From positions 25,694-89,693 of the forward strand of contig JAHZDG010000008.1 in the NCBI GenBank assembly GCA_019422485.1: a stretch of DNA of 64,000 nt, given 5' to 3'. This DNA comes from Alistipes sp. GTDB taxonomy: Bacteria > Bacteroidota > Bacteroidia > Bacteroidales > Rikenellaceae. The notes beneath the pieces were generated by a model that saw nothing but the letters and a program-made list of their open reading frames with translations, searched no databases and was not told where the DNA came from. Below are positions 8,432-18,131 of this stretch, piece by piece. The position numbers and the translations under genes are program-made. The first letter of the stretch is position 1. Every line of letters begins with the position of its first letter.

Positions 8432-8911
8432 ATGATCTCTTTGCCTCGATTAAATTTGCCCGCTGTTGTTTTTAGAATTCGGCGGAGTGCCGGGGTGGCC
8501 CGCATTTGGGATCCCTTGCGAGGACAGTGGCTGGTGCTGACGCCCGAGGAGTGGGTGCGGCAGCACATGATTCGTTACCTGATCGAAAAGCGGGGGGTGG
8601 AGGCGCATTATATCGTGCAGGAATATCCCGTATCGTTGAGCGGAATGGCTCAGCGGGCCGACATCGTGGTGATGGACAAAATGGGAAAGCCGGCTCTGTT
8701 GGTGGAGTGCAAGGCGCCGGAAATTTCGGTGTCGAGGCGTGAAAATCGAATCGTGTTCGATCAGGCTGTGCGTTATAACAGCGTGGTGGGGGCTTCGTAT
8801 GTGGCCGTAACCAATGGGATGGAGATCGAATGTTATGCCTTGAATCGGGAGACGTTACATTACACCGCGTGTGAAACGCTGCCCGATTTCTCAGCTTTTT
8901 ATGGGGTTTAG
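8432..8911 (+). CDS. Solo HsdR N-terminal-domain protein (PD-(D/E)XK fold)
   Basis: A 159-residue protein matching the stand-alone type I restriction R-subunit N-terminal family (HSDR_N_2). The nuclease motif is visible: Asp77 in RADIVV and Glu92-x-Lys94 in LLVECKAPE. It has no helicase part and no neighbouring methylase or specificity subunit, so it is not a restriction system. In Bacteroidota this short form is a common single gene of unknown role, perhaps DNA binding or repair (inference). Its last 21 bases overlap the end of the convergent acetyltransferase gene. Confidence 0.8.
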   Translation: MISLPRLNLPAVVFRIRRSAGVARIWDPLRGQWLVLTPEEWVRQHMIRYLIEKRGVEAHYIVQEYPVSLSGMAQRADIVVMDKMGKPALLVECKAPEISVSRRENRIVFDQAVRYNSVVGASYVAVTNGMEIECYALNRETLHYTACETLPDFSAFYGV

Positions 8912-9427
8912 CAACTGGAGCATGTATTCATCCTGCCAATCCGCCGTGGTGCGGGTCCATTCCCTTTTGAGTCCGATGATCGAAAATCCTTTGCTTTTGA
9001 ACAGGGCCAGACTGCGGATGTTGTTCGAGGCAATGTTGCAGTAGAGCTGGTTGAGCTGCAGTACCTGAAAGCAATACCGGATCAGGAGCGAGAGCGCCTC
9101 TGAAGCAAATCCTTTCTGTTGATCTTGTTCGTGGTAGATCAGAATGCCTACCCCGGCCCGGGCGTTGTACGGGTCGAGGTCGAACAGGTCGATCGCCCCG
9201 ACAGGTTTGCCACTGAGTTTCGATTCGACGATCAGGCGCAACTGGCGGGTCTCATAGATGTCGCGACTCTGATCTTCGATAAATCGTTTGAGCATGTATT
9301 TGGAGAAAGGCGCAATTGTGTTGCTGACTTTCCAAACGTCGGTGTCGTTTTCCCACTTATAGAGAATATCGATGTCTTCGGGTTCCAGGGCTCGTAGTTT
9401 AACTCGTTCGCTTTGTAACAGATCCAT
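8891..9427 (-). CDS. GNAT-family N-acetyltransferase (RimJ/RimL or SpeG-like)
   Basis: Acetyl-CoA-dependent acetyltransferase of 178 residues. It starts with the family-typical segment VKLRALEPEDIDILYKWEND. The acetyl-CoA loop region is around GVGILIYHEQDQQKGFASEA (motif A), and SLALFKSKGFSIIGLKR gives motif B. The layout fits the RimJ/RimL group, which includes ribosomal-protein and spermidine acetyltransferases; the substrate cannot be read from the sequence. The gene ends inside the 3' end of the convergent HsdR-N gene (21-bp overlap), so the two transcripts can pair. Confidence 0.85.
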   Translation of the reverse strand: MDLLQSERVKLRALEPEDIDILYKWENDTDVWKVSNTIAPFSKYMLKRFIEDQSRDIYETRQLRLIVESKLSGKPVGAIDLFDLDPYNARAGVGILIYHEQDQQKGFASEALSLLIRYCFQVLQLNQLYCNIASNNIRSLALFKSKGFSIIGLKREWTRTTADWQDEYMLQLLNPIKS

Positions 9428-9486
9428 GGGTGGAAGGCTGTTTGAGGGTTGGTGTGAAAATGTTTCAGGGCGGTTTTATTGGCCTG

Positions 9487-10716
9487 TTATAATCCGATGA
9501 TCTTGTTCCGGATGAGCATGGAGGCTCCCAAAGCACCGATGTTGTCATCCAGCTGGGTGGTGCGGAACAGCGTGTCGTTGTAGACCAATCGCAGTGAATA
9601 TTTATTGACGGCCGATTTGAGCGGCAGCATCAGATAGTCGCCGGCATTGGCCAGGTAACCGCCGATGATCACCTGTTCTGGGTTGAAGATGTTGATCAGA
9701 AAGGCGATACTCTTTCCGATTTTTTCGCCGGCCTCTTCGATCAGCTCGATCGACAGGTTGTCGTCGTTACGGGCGGCATTGATGATGTCGGTGATGTGAA
9801 TTTTATGAGTCTTGCGGTATTGGTCGATCAGAATGGTGGTGCGTCCCTGTTCGATTTGGGCGATCATTTTGTTCTCGATGGCGATCCCCGAAACCTCGGT
9901 TTCCAGGCATCCTTTCTTGCCGCAGTCGCAGATGATTTCGTTATCGAAAAACGGAGTGTGGCCGAATTCGCCGGCAAAGCCCGAGTGTCCGTAGTAGAGT
10001 TTGCCGTCGACAATGATCCCGATGGCCATCCCGCGACTCAGGTTGAGGTAGATGATGTTCTTTTCGTCTCCGGTGCATCCGGTGGTGTATTCGCCGTAGC
10101 ATTTGGCACGGGTGTCGTTCTCGATCAGAACCGGGTGCTTGAGTCGTTGTTCCAGAATTTCGCTGAGTGATTGGGCGTTGGATGTAAAGTATTTGTAGCT
10201 TCGGCCGGTGTTGGGGTTGACTCGTCCGACAATGCAGACACCGATACCCAGCAACTTGTTTTTATCGACGCCCGATTCATCCAGAAATGCCTTGATTTTT
10301 TGGCAAATGCTTTCCAGACATTCCGGGGTGTCGTCCAGTTGGAAATCAAGATCCCGATGGGCGGTGATGATATGGTTTTTCAGGTCGGTGACAACAGCAA
10401 CGAGTTGGTCGCGGCTGATTTCGATGCCGGCGAAGTAGATGGCCGAGTCGGTCAGTCCGAAAATATTGGGACGTCGCCCGCCGTTGGTTTCGATTTTACC
10501 CAGGTCGGTGACGATGTTTTCTTGCAGCAGTTCTTCGACCAGTTTGGTGACGGTCGGAATACTGATGTGTAGTTCTTTGGAGAGTTCAGCCAGGGTGCAT
10601 TGTCCCTGAAGGGCCAGGTGGGCGATGATGTTTCGTTTGAGAATATTGTTTTTCTGGACGATGCCTTTGGCGTTTTCTTGTGAAGGGGTGTTGAAAAAAT
10701 CTAACAGTGAAATCAT
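9487..10716 (-). CDS. ROK-family transcriptional regulator (NagC/Mlc-like)
   Basis: DNA-binding sugar-responsive regulator of 409 residues. A winged helix-turn-helix lies at about residues 28-75 (LAELSKELHISIPTVTKLVE). The ROK ATPase/sugar-kinase fold follows, with the zinc motif CDCGKKGCLE and GEFGHTPF. Proteins of this layout bind a sugar phosphate and release DNA. No obvious target operon sits next to it: the acetyltransferase downstream and fabD upstream look unrelated, so it probably acts in trans. The start at 10716 is preceded by a good -7 box. Confidence 0.9.
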   Translation of the reverse strand: MISLLDFFNTPSQENAKGIVQKNNILKRNIIAHLALQGQCTLAELSKELHISIPTVTKLVEELLQENIVTDLGKIETNGGRRPNIFGLTDSAIYFAGIEISRDQLVAVVTDLKNHIITAHRDLDFQLDDTPECLESICQKIKAFLDESGVDKNKLLGIGVCIVGRVNPNTGRSYKYFTSNAQSLSEILEQRLKHPVLIENDTRAKCYGEYTTGCTGDEKNIIYLNLSRGMAIGIIVDGKLYYGHSGFAGEFGHTPFFDNEIICDCGKKGCLETEVSGIAIENKMIAQIEQGRTTILIDQYRKTHKIHITDIINAARNDDNLSIELIEEAGEKIGKSIAFLINIFNPEQVIIGGYLANAGDYLMLPLKSAVNKYSLRLVYNDTLFRTTQLDDNIGALGASMLIRNKIIGL

Positions 10717-10754
10717 ACAAGATCACTTTTGAAATCGGAAAAATTTTACAGAGA

Positions 10755-10762
10755 CAAAAATA
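10755..10762 (-). promoter_or_regulatory. -7 box for the ROK regulator
   Basis: Minus strand reads TATTTTTG, matching TAnnTTTG, 38 bp before the start codon, in a very A/T-rich spacer. Confidence 0.55.
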
Positions 10763-10835
10763 ATAATATTTCTATTTGGTCGGGTGATTGTTAATAAAAA
10801 TTTATAAAAACACTGTAATGTGTATGGTGTAGAAC

Positions 10836-10868
10836 GAAAAAACCGCCCTTGAAAAAGAGCGGTTTTTG
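10836..10868 (-). terminator. Terminator of fabD
   Basis: A 9-bp stem (10838-10846 with 10859-10867) with T runs on both sides, placed 50 bp after the fabD stop and before the ROK gene promoter. Confidence 0.8.
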
Positions 10869-10917
10869 GAATATTTCAAGGCCTGAACGGAGTATCCCGT
10901 CCGGGCTGTAAGTCGGT

Positions 10918-11802
10918 TTAGAGAGATTGTTTGGAGGTAGCTTCCATGGCGCGATCCACTTTTTTGATCAGGCCTTGCAGTACCGAGCCCGGGCCGAGTT
11001 CGGTGAACGAAGTGGCGCCGTCGGCGATCATGTTCCGTACGATCTGGGTCCAGCGTACCGGAGCGGTCAGTTGGGCGATCAGGTTGGTTTTGATCTCTTC
11101 GGGATCGGTGTGAGGTTTGGCGTCTACGTTCTGATAAACCGGGCAGATGGGTTTAGCGAAGGGAGCGGCCTGAATGGCGGCTTCCAGTTCGACCCGTGCG
11201 GGTTCCATCAGCGGAGAGTGGAAGGCACCGCCTACATTGAGTTTCAGGGCGCGTTTGGCACCGGCTTCGGTCAGTTTGGCGCAGGCTTCGGCGATGGCTT
11301 CATTGGTGCCGGAGATTACCAACTGGCCCGGGCAGTTGTAGTTGGCCGGAACGACGATGCCGTCGATGGAGGCGCAAACTTCTTCTACCTTTTCATCGGG
11401 CAGGGCGATGATGGCTGCCATGGTCGAGGGGTTCATTTCGCAGGCTTTCTGCATGGCCATGGCACGTTTCGATACCAGGGTCAGACCGTCTTCGAAGCTG
11501 AGGGCTCCGGCGGCAACCAGGGCGCTGAATTCACCCAGTGAGTGGCCGGCTACCATATCGGGGGCAAATTCGGCTCCGATGGATTTGGCCAGGATGACCG
11601 AGTGCAGGAAAATGGCCGGTTGGGTCACTTTGGTCTGTTTGAGTTGTTCGTCGGTGCCGGCGAACATGATGTCGGTGATGGAAAAGCCGAGAATGTCGTT
11701 GGCTTTATCGAACAGTTCTTTGGCCATGGGAACGTTGTCGTAGAGGTCTTTCCCCATGCCGACGAATTGTGCTCCCTGTCCCGGGAATACGAATGCTTTC
11801 AT
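10918..11802 (-). CDS. fabD: Malonyl-CoA:ACP transacylase
   Basis: Loads malonyl groups onto acyl carrier protein for fatty-acid elongation. The 294-residue length is normal. Motifs: FPGQGAQFVGMG at the N-terminus, the nucleophile elbow GHSLGEFSA with Ser88, an Arg in SKRAMAM that positions the malonyl carboxylate, and the catalytic His195 in GGAFHSPLM. It is a single-gene unit with its own -7 box about 94 bp upstream and a terminator downstream; other fab genes are not adjacent. Confidence 0.96.
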   Translation of the reverse strand: MKAFVFPGQGAQFVGMGKDLYDNVPMAKELFDKANDILGFSITDIMFAGTDEQLKQTKVTQPAIFLHSVILAKSIGAEFAPDMVAGHSLGEFSALVAAGALSFEDGLTLVSKRAMAMQKACEMNPSTMAAIIALPDEKVEEVCASIDGIVVPANYNCPGQLVISGTNEAIAEACAKLTEAGAKRALKLNVGGAFHSPLMEPARVELEAAIQAAPFAKPICPVYQNVDAKPHTDPEEIKTNLIAQLTAPVRWTQIVRNMIADGATSFTELGPGSVLQGLIKKVDRAMEATSKQSL

Positions 11803-11895
11803 AGCTTTATCAGGTTAATTGTTTTTTTGAGGTTTTCCGGGTCGTTGTCGAGCAAAACGTGCTCGGAAGGTCTCCTTTCCGGAAAAAACCGCAGG

Positions 11896-11903
11896 CAAAG
11901 ATA
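11896..11903 (-). promoter_or_regulatory. -7 box for fabD
   Basis: Minus strand reads TATCTTTG, a perfect match, giving a leader of about 85-90 bases before the fabD ATG at 11802. Confidence 0.6.
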
Positions 11904-12041
11904 GTGATTTTTCGTGATTTCCTTTCCGGTTTGTCAGAGGGCTTGTCTGCAGCCGGTTGAATCCCGGAGAAATGGGCGCGCAGGGGGCTGAATCTGCGCG
12001 AAACCCGGAGAATCGTCCGTGGAAAAACGGAAAAATTGTGT

Positions 12042-12049
12042 TAAATTTG
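12042..12049 (+). promoter_or_regulatory. -7 box for the plsC-parE-parC run
   Basis: TAAATTTG matches TAnnTTTG and lies 30 bp before the ATG at 12079. It makes the in-frame ATG at 12019 impossible for transcripts from this promoter. Confidence 0.65.
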
Positions 12050-12078
12050 CAAGATTAAAGGTGCAATGCTCGAATTTC

Positions 12079-12831
12079 ATGAAATCGATTTGTTATTATT
12101 TCGGCTTCGTCGTTTTTACCCTGATTTGTTTCGTGCCTTTTTCGCTCCTGTTTTTTCTGACCGTCTTGTTCGATCGGGAGCGGGTCGTGCTGCATTATGC
12201 CTCCCGGTTCTGGTCGTGGGGTATTTACCGGCTGTGTCCGTGCTGGCATGTCAAGGTCGAAGGCAAAGAAAAGGTGGGCGATGTGCGTAATTACGTGATT
12301 GTAACCAATCACCAGTCGATGTTGGATATTCCGCTGATGTATGTTTTGCCGCTGACCTTCAAGTGGGTGTCCAAACGGGAGGTGATGCGTATGCCGATTT
12401 TCGGCTGGGTGTTGCAGATGCACGGCGATATAGCCATCGAAAGGGGTTCGAGCGGAAGTACCCGCCTGTTGATGCGTCAGGCCAAAGAGATTCTGGATCG
12501 GGGCAAGACTTCGGTGATTGTCTTTCCGGAGGGGACTCGCTCCAAAACCGGTCGGGTAGGGCGTTTTAAAGAAGGAGCGTTTGCCGTGGCGAAATATGCC
12601 GGTGTGGGCATCCTGCCGGTGGTGCATGAAGGAAACGGCTCGGTCGTGGAGGGTTGGAAAGTGCGGATGCCGCATCGCTTCCAGGTGAAGGTGCTCGATC
12701 CGATTCCGGCTGCAGAGGTGGCGGCTCTTTCCGAACGGGACCTGACCCGGATGGTGAATGAACGGATTCTGGCCGAACATCGGGCCATGCGTCCGGATCT
12801 TTATGAAAAAGAACAGAATAAGGAATCATAA
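12079..12831 (+). CDS. plsC: 1-acyl-sn-glycerol-3-phosphate acyltransferase
   Basis: Makes phosphatidic acid at the inner membrane. About 250 residues. A hydrophobic N-terminal segment ([19 protein letters not shown]) anchors it. The acyltransferase motifs follow in order: NHQSMLD (motif I, NHxxxxD), a glycerol-phosphate-binding stretch near [14 protein letters not shown], and FPEGTRS (motif III). The start at 12079 is chosen because the -7 box at 12042-12049 lies between it and an upstream in-frame ATG at 12019. It is the first gene of a long rightward run; parE starts 5 bp after its stop. Confidence 0.93.
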   Translation: MKSICYYFGFVVFTLICFVPFSLLFFLTVLFDRERVVLHYASRFWSWGIYRLCPCWHVKVEGKEKVGDVRNYVIVTNHQSMLDIPLMYVLPLTFKWVSKREVMRMPIFGWVLQMHGDIAIERGSSGSTRLLMRQAKEILDRGKTSVIVFPEGTRSKTGRVGRFKEGAFAVAKYAGVGILPVVHEGNGSVVEGWKVRMPHRFQVKVLDPIPAAEVAALSERDLTRMVNERILAEHRAMRPDLYEKEQNKES

Positions 12832-12836
12832 ATACG

Positions 12837-14687
12837 ATGAGCGTAGCAGCGAATTACGGGGACGAACATATTCAGACCCTGGACTGGAAGGAGCATATCC
12901 GTCGGCGTCCGGGGATGTATATCGGTAAATTGGGGGACGGGACCTCGGTCGATGATGGGATTTATATCCTGATCAAGGAGGTGCTCGACAACTCCATCGA
13001 CGAATATATGATGGGCTTCGGGAAGAGTGTCGAAGTGACCATCGAACAAGGGAAGGTGACGGTCCGGGACTATGGCCGGGGTATTCCGTTGGGTAAGTTG
13101 GTCGATGTGGCCTCCAAGATGAATACCGGGGCAAAATACGATTCCAAGGCCTTTAAAAAGTCGGTAGGGCTCAATGGGGTCGGGATCAAGGCGGTCAATG
13201 CGCTTTCGAGTCGTTTTGTGATTTGCAGTGTGCGGGACGGTGAGGCGCGGACGGTGACCTTCGAAGCCGGCAACGAAATCTCGGACGTGCAGGAGAGCGG
13301 GGTTACCGACAAGAACGGTACCTGCGTGAGCTTTGTGGCGGACGAGAGTGTGTTCGGACCCTATGCCTACCATATGGAATATGTGGAGTCGATGCTCCGC
13401 AACTATACCTACCTGAATGCCGGGTTGACCATCAAACTCAACGGTCAGTCGTTTCTCTCCAAAAACGGATTGTTGGACCTGTTGCAGGAGAACCTGAACG
13501 AAGAACCGCTTTATCCGCCGATCCATTTGACGGGGGAAGACATCGAGGTGGTGCTCACTCACGGTCACGGCTACGGGGAAACCTACTATTCGTTTGTCAA
13601 CGGACAGCACACCACCCAGGGCGGAACGCATCAGGCGGCCTATCGCGAGGCGCTGGCGAAGACCATCAAGGAGTTTTATCGCAAGGATTTCGATGCGGCC
13701 GATGTGCGGACTTCGATCATTGCGGCCATCAGCATCAAGGTCGAAGAGCCGTTGTTCGAGTCGCAGACCAAGACCAAACTCGGCTCAAAGGACATGGGAC
13801 CTGACGGGCCCACGGTGCGCAACTTCGTGATGGACTTCTTGAAGACAGAGCTGGATAATTACCTGCACAAACACGCTGAAACGGCCGATATTCTGCTCAA
13901 GAAGATTCAGGAAAACGAAAAGGAACGTAAGGCGATTTCGGGGATTCAGAAAAAGGCCCGGGAGATGGCCAAGAAGGTGAGTCTCAATAATAAGAAATTG
14001 CGGGATTGCCGCATTCACCTGACCGATAAGAACGAACGGGCCGAAGAGTCGATGATTTTCATCACCGAAGGGAATTCGGCCAGCGGGTCGATCACCAAGT
14101 CGCGGGATGTGAATACGCAGGCGGTCTTTTCGCTGCGGGGAAAACCGCTCAACAGCTATGGGCTGACCAAAAAGATCGTTTACGAGAACGAAGAGTTCAA
14201 CCTGTTGCAGGCGGCGCTCAACATCGAAGAGGATATGGATAATCTGCGTTACAACAAGATTATCATCGCCACCGATGCCGATGTCGACGGGATGCATATC
14301 CGCTTGTTGCTGATGACCTTCTTCCTGCAGTTTTTCCCCGATGTGATTCGCGGCGGGCATCTTTTTATCCTGCAGACGCCGCTGTTCCGGGTGCGTAATA
14401 AAAAGGAAACCCGCTATTGTTACAGCGAAGAGGAACGTCAGAAAGCGATTGCGGCCTTGGGGCCCAATCCCGAAATCACCCGATTCAAAGGGTTGGGGGA
14501 AATTTCGGCCGACGAGTTCAAGGAGTTCATCGGCGAAAACATGCGTCTGGACAAGGTGCGCATGACGAAAGAAGATCCGGTGTCGGATCTGCTGGAGTTT
14601 TATATGGGTAAAAATAGTGCGGAGCGTCAGGGATTCATCATCGGGAACCTGCGTATCGAAGCCGATTATATCGAAGAGTTGATTTAG
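12837..14687 (+). CDS. parE: Topoisomerase IV subunit B
   Basis: ATPase subunit of the type IIA topoisomerase that unlinks daughter chromosomes. The 616 residues follow the GyrB/ParE layout. The GHKL ATPase domain has EVLDNSIDE and RDYGRGIP with the [15 protein letters not shown] lid. A transducer domain follows, then TOPRIM with the acidic DADVDGMH and the C-terminal RFKGLGEIS block. The usual EGDSA of TOPRIM reads EGNSA here (Asn413); the metal-binding Glu411 and the DxD are intact. The gene is followed after 1 bp by its partner parC, so the subunits are co-expressed. Confidence 0.92.
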   Translation: MSVAANYGDEHIQTLDWKEHIRRRPGMYIGKLGDGTSVDDGIYILIKEVLDNSIDEYMMGFGKSVEVTIEQGKVTVRDYGRGIPLGKLVDVASKMNTGAKYDSKAFKKSVGLNGVGIKAVNALSSRFVICSVRDGEARTVTFEAGNEISDVQESGVTDKNGTCVSFVADESVFGPYAYHMEYVESMLRNYTYLNAGLTIKLNGQSFLSKNGLLDLLQENLNEEPLYPPIHLTGEDIEVVLTHGHGYGETYYSFVNGQHTTQGGTHQAAYREALAKTIKEFYRKDFDAADVRTSIIAAISIKVEEPLFESQTKTKLGSKDMGPDGPTVRNFVMDFLKTELDNYLHKHAETADILLKKIQENEKERKAISGIQKKAREMAKKVSLNNKKLRDCRIHLTDKNERAEESMIFITEGNSASGSITKSRDVNTQAVFSLRGKPLNSYGLTKKIVYENEEFNLLQAALNIEEDMDNLRYNKIIIATDADVDGMHIRLLLMTFFLQFFPDVIRGGHLFILQTPLFRVRNKKETRYCYSEEERQKAIAALGPNPEITRFKGLGEISADEFKEFIGENMRLDKVRMTKEDPVSDLLEFYMGKNSAERQGFIIGNLRIEADYIEELI

Positions 14688-14688
14688 T

Positions 14689-17592
14689 ATGAGTACGATA
14701 GACGATAAAGAACATCTTTCGGAAGAATCCCTGGATGGAGCTCAGTCTGTGGACGAACTGTCGGCGGCGGAGGTTGCCGCCGAAGGGTCGGAAGGCGGAG
14801 CTGACGGGTCGGAAAACGTGACCGAGGAGTCGGCAAGCGTGACCGAAACGCTTCCGGGCAAACCGGGTAAGTTCGATCGCCTGATGGCCGAAGCGGCCGG
14901 GCGGAAGAAACTGACGGGGATGTATAAGGACTGGTTCCTGGATTATGCCTCCTATGTGATTCTGGAACGTGCCGTTCCGCATATCGAAGACGGGTTGAAA
15001 CCGGTGCATCGCCGCATCCTGCACGCTATGAAAAAGATGGATGACGGTCGCTACAACAAGGTGGCCAACATCATCGGTTCGACCATGCAGTATCACCCGC
15101 ACGGGGATGCCTCCATCGGAGATGCCCTGGTGCAGTTGGGGCAGAAAGACCTGCTGATCGATTGCCAGGGAAACTGGGGAAATATCCTGACGGGGGACGA
15201 GGCGGCTGCGGCCCGTTATATCGAAGCCCGTTTGTCGAAATTTGCGTTGGAGGTGGTTTTCAGTCCGAAAATCACCGAATGGATGCTGTCGTACGATGGC
15301 CGTAACCAGGAACCGGTAACGTTGCCGGTCAAATTCCCGTTGCTGTTGGCTCAGGGCGTGGAAGGGATCGCCGTGGGGCTGGCCTCCAAAATCTTGCCGC
15401 ACAATTTCAATGAACTGCTCGATGCCTGTGTGGCTTACTTGCGGGATGAGCCGTTCGTGTTGTATCCCGATTTCCCGACCGGAGGTCTGGCCGATGTCAG
15501 CCGTTATAACGACGGGTTGCGGGGCGGGACCGTGAAGGTGCGGGCCCGGATCAACAAGATCGACAAACGGACGCTGGCGATCACGGAAATTCCCTATGGA
15601 ACGACCACCGAGTCGATCAAGGATTCGATCATCAAGGCCAACGAAAAGGGCAAGATCAAGATCAAGAAGGTCGATGACAATACGGCCGATACGGCTGAGA
15701 TTATTATCCACGTGAGCAACGACGAATCGTCGGACAAGACGATCGATGCGCTGTATGCTTTTACCGATTGCGAAGTGTCGATTTCGCCCAACTCATGTGT
15801 GATTATGGATGAAAAGCCCCATTTTATGGGGGTCAGCGAAATCCTTCGGCGCAATGTGGACCATACGCGGGATCTGTTGCGCCGTGAGTTGGAACTTCGT
15901 TTGAGCGAGCTGGAGGACGATTGGCACATGTCGTCGTTGGAAAAAATCTTTATTGAGGAGAAGATTTTCCACGATATCGAGGAGTGTACGACCTGGGAGA
16001 GTGTGCTGGAGACTATTGATGCTGGATTGGAACCTTTCAAGCCGCGTTTGCGTCGTCCGGTGACACAGGACGACATCATTCGCTTGACGGAGATCAAGAT
16101 CAAGCGCATCTCCAAGTTCGACAGTTTCAAAGCCGATGAACATATCAAAGGCGTGGAAGAGGAGATCCGGACGGTGAAAGACCATCTGGCTCACCTGACC
16201 CAATATACGATCGACTACTTCCTGCGGATCAAGGAGAAATATGGCAAGGGCCGGGACCGCAAGACCGAGTTGAGGGAGTTCGACTCCATCGAGGCGACCA
16301 AAGTGGTGGTGGCCAATGCCAAACTGTATGTCGACCGGGCCGAAGGTTTCTTCGGGATCGGAGCGGCGATGAAAAAGGACGAGTTCGTGTGCGATTGTTC
16401 GGACATCGACGATGTGATTGTTATCACCAAGGAGGGGAAATACATTATCACCAAGGTGTCCGAAAAGGCGTTCTTTGCGAAGAATATCTACTATATCGGG
16501 GTGTTCAAACGCAATGATGAGCGGACGATCTACAACGTCTTGTATCGGGATGGCCGCAACGGGCCGTTGATGATGAAGCGTTGCGCCATCAAGGGGATCA
16601 CCCGCGATCGGGAGTATGACCTGACCAAAGGAACGCCGCGCAGCGAAATTCTCTATATGAGTGTCAATCCCAACGGGGAGGCTGAGGTGTTGAAAGTCTA
16701 TTTCAAACCGCGTCCTCGTCTGAAGAAACTGATTGTGGACCTGAACTTCGGGAATCTGGCGATCAAGGGGCGGCAGTCGCAAGGAAATCTCTTCTCTCGT
16801 TATGCCATCCATAAGATCGTGCTCAAGGAGCGGGGTGCCTCGACCTTGAGTGGGCAGAATGTTTGGTACGACGACGAGATCCGCAAGCTTAATACCGACG
16901 GCCGAGGAGAATTGTTGGGTGAATTTGTCGGGAATGACAAGCTGTTGGTGATGACCGCTAAAGGTCATTATTATACGACGGGGTATGATCTGGGGGTTTA
17001 TTTCCCGGAAGATACCATCCGGGTTGAAAAATACGACAGCCATCGAATCTATTCGGTGGTTTATTACGACGGCGAACAACAATATTATTATGTCAAACGT
17101 TTTGCCGCTGAATCGGGCGACAAGACTCAGGTCTTTGTCGAAGATACGCCGGGATCGCGGATCGTTTGCATCAGTCGGGATGATTACCCCTGTCTGGAAG
17201 TGATTTACGGCGGTCATAATGCCGGTCGTCCGGCCGATCGGATCGACGTGGAAGGGTTCATTGGGGTGAAGAGCCACCGGGCCAAAGGGAAACGGGTGAC
17301 TACGCTGGATGTCGATACGCTGCGGTTCGTGGAACCGTTGGATAAGGGTCCTCGTCCGGAAAATGAAACGGAAGATGATCCTGAAGAAGCTTCAGAATTC
17401 GCTGAAATGGAGGCGAATGCCACGGAGAATGAAATTTCGGATCGTCCGGCTGTAACAAAACCGGAAGGGGAACGTTCGACAAAAGAAACAGAAACGCCCA
17501 AGAATTATCTTCCGGGAGAGAGTGTGGAGTTTGATATTGCATCCGACGAAGACTCGGAGGAGGCGGATAACCGACAAATGGAACTTTTCTGA
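14689..17592 (+). CDS. parC: Topoisomerase IV subunit A
   Basis: DNA-breaking subunit, 967 residues. An acidic, low-complexity N-terminal extension (about residues 1-60) precedes the winged-helix domain. The active-site tyrosine is Tyr177 in AARYIEARLS. The quinolone-pocket helix reads HPHGDASIGDALV: Ala sits where Escherichia coli GyrA has Ser83, while the acidic residue at position 87 is kept. The tower and coiled coil follow. The C-terminal half resembles a degenerate beta-pinwheel rather than a GyrA six-blade repeat, with an acidic tail at about 880-967. It is paired with parE; whether the genome also has gyrase elsewhere cannot be seen. Confidence 0.92.
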   Translation: MSTIDDKEHLSEESLDGAQSVDELSAAEVAAEGSEGGADGSENVTEESASVTETLPGKPGKFDRLMAEAAGRKKLTGMYKDWFLDYASYVILERAVPHIEDGLKPVHRRILHAMKKMDDGRYNKVANIIGSTMQYHPHGDASIGDALVQLGQKDLLIDCQGNWGNILTGDEAAAARYIEARLSKFALEVVFSPKITEWMLSYDGRNQEPVTLPVKFPLLLAQGVEGIAVGLASKILPHNFNELLDACVAYLRDEPFVLYPDFPTGGLADVSRYNDGLRGGTVKVRARINKIDKRTLAITEIPYGTTTESIKDSIIKANEKGKIKIKKVDDNTADTAEIIIHVSNDESSDKTIDALYAFTDCEVSISPNSCVIMDEKPHFMGVSEILRRNVDHTRDLLRRELELRLSELEDDWHMSSLEKIFIEEKIFHDIEECTTWESVLETIDAGLEPFKPRLRRPVTQDDIIRLTEIKIKRISKFDSFKADEHIKGVEEEIRTVKDHLAHLTQYTIDYFLRIKEKYGKGRDRKTELREFDSIEATKVVVANAKLYVDRAEGFFGIGAAMKKDEFVCDCSDIDDVIVITKEGKYIITKVSEKAFFAKNIYYIGVFKRNDERTIYNVLYRDGRNGPLMMKRCAIKGITRDREYDLTKGTPRSEILYMSVNPNGEAEVLKVYFKPRPRLKKLIVDLNFGNLAIKGRQSQGNLFSRYAIHKIVLKERGASTLSGQNVWYDDEIRKLNTDGRGELLGEFVGNDKLLVMTAKGHYYTTGYDLGVYFPEDTIRVEKYDSHRIYSVVYYDGEQQYYYVKRFAAESGDKTQVFVEDTPGSRIVCISRDDYPCLEVIYGGHNAGRPADRIDVEGFIGVKSHRAKGKRVTTLDVDTLRFVEPLDKGPRPENETEDDPEEASEFAEMEANATENEISDRPAVTKPEGERSTKETETPKNYLPGESVEFDIASDEDSEEADNRQMELF

Positions 17593-17594
17593 AG

Positions 17595-18119
17595 ATGTTG
17601 ATTTTTTTGATCGGATATATGGGCAGCGGCAAGACCACCATTGGGCGCGGATTGGCCCGGCGGTTGGGGTTGCGGTTCATCGATATGGATACAGAGGTCG
17701 AACAGCGTACGGGCATGAGTGTGACGGAATACTTTGCGGCCCGGGGCGAAGAGGCTTTCCGGGGCGAAGAACGCGAGGTTCTGCACGGACTGACCTCCGA
17801 ACAGGATGCGGTGGTAGCCACCGGAGGAGGGGTGCCTTGCTTTTTCGACAATATGGAGGTGATGAATGCGGCGGGTTTGACCATCTATTTGAAGATGGGA
17901 CCCGAAAAATTGGCCGCCCGCCTCGAATATGGGAAAGCCAAACGTCCTTTGTTGCGGGATAAAACCCAGGAACAGCTGCGGGATTTTATCGCGGAAAACT
18001 TGGAGGGACGTGAGCCGTTTTATGGCCGGGCCAAGATGGTGATGGATTGCGATGGGGTGAGCGACGATTATATCGCCCGGCATGTGGCTTTGTATGTGGA
18101 AAATCATAGAAACAATTAA
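17595..18119 (+). CDS. aroK: Shikimate kinase
   Basis: Phosphorylates shikimate with ATP in the aromatic amino-acid pathway. The 174-residue length is typical. The P-loop is GYMGSGKTT at the N-terminus. The substrate-binding DMD is in RFIDMDTEVE, and Arg/Gly residues of ATGGGVPCF bind shikimate. The LID region lies around AKRPLLRD. It starts 2 bp after the parC stop, so it is in the same transcript. Another gene of the pathway, aroB, is at 51.7 kb on its own promoter. Confidence 0.95.
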   Translation: MLIFLIGYMGSGKTTIGRGLARRLGLRFIDMDTEVEQRTGMSVTEYFAARGEEAFRGEEREVLHGLTSEQDAVVATGGGVPCFFDNMEVMNAAGLTIYLKMGPEKLAARLEYGKAKRPLLRDKTQEQLRDFIAENLEGREPFYGRAKMVMDCDGVSDDYIARHVALYVENHRNN

Positions 18120-18131
18120 AACGTTGTAGCG

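Noticed and set aside
8432..8911. HsdR-N protein as a restriction-modification or defence system
   Set aside because: No helicase domain, methylase or specificity subunit in the vicinity.
12019..12078. N-terminal extension of plsC
   Set aside because: The ATG lies upstream of the -7 box and adds a charged stretch before the membrane helix.
15793..17277. 494-codon minus-strand frame opposite parC
   Set aside because: Antisense shadow of parC; no start context or domain.
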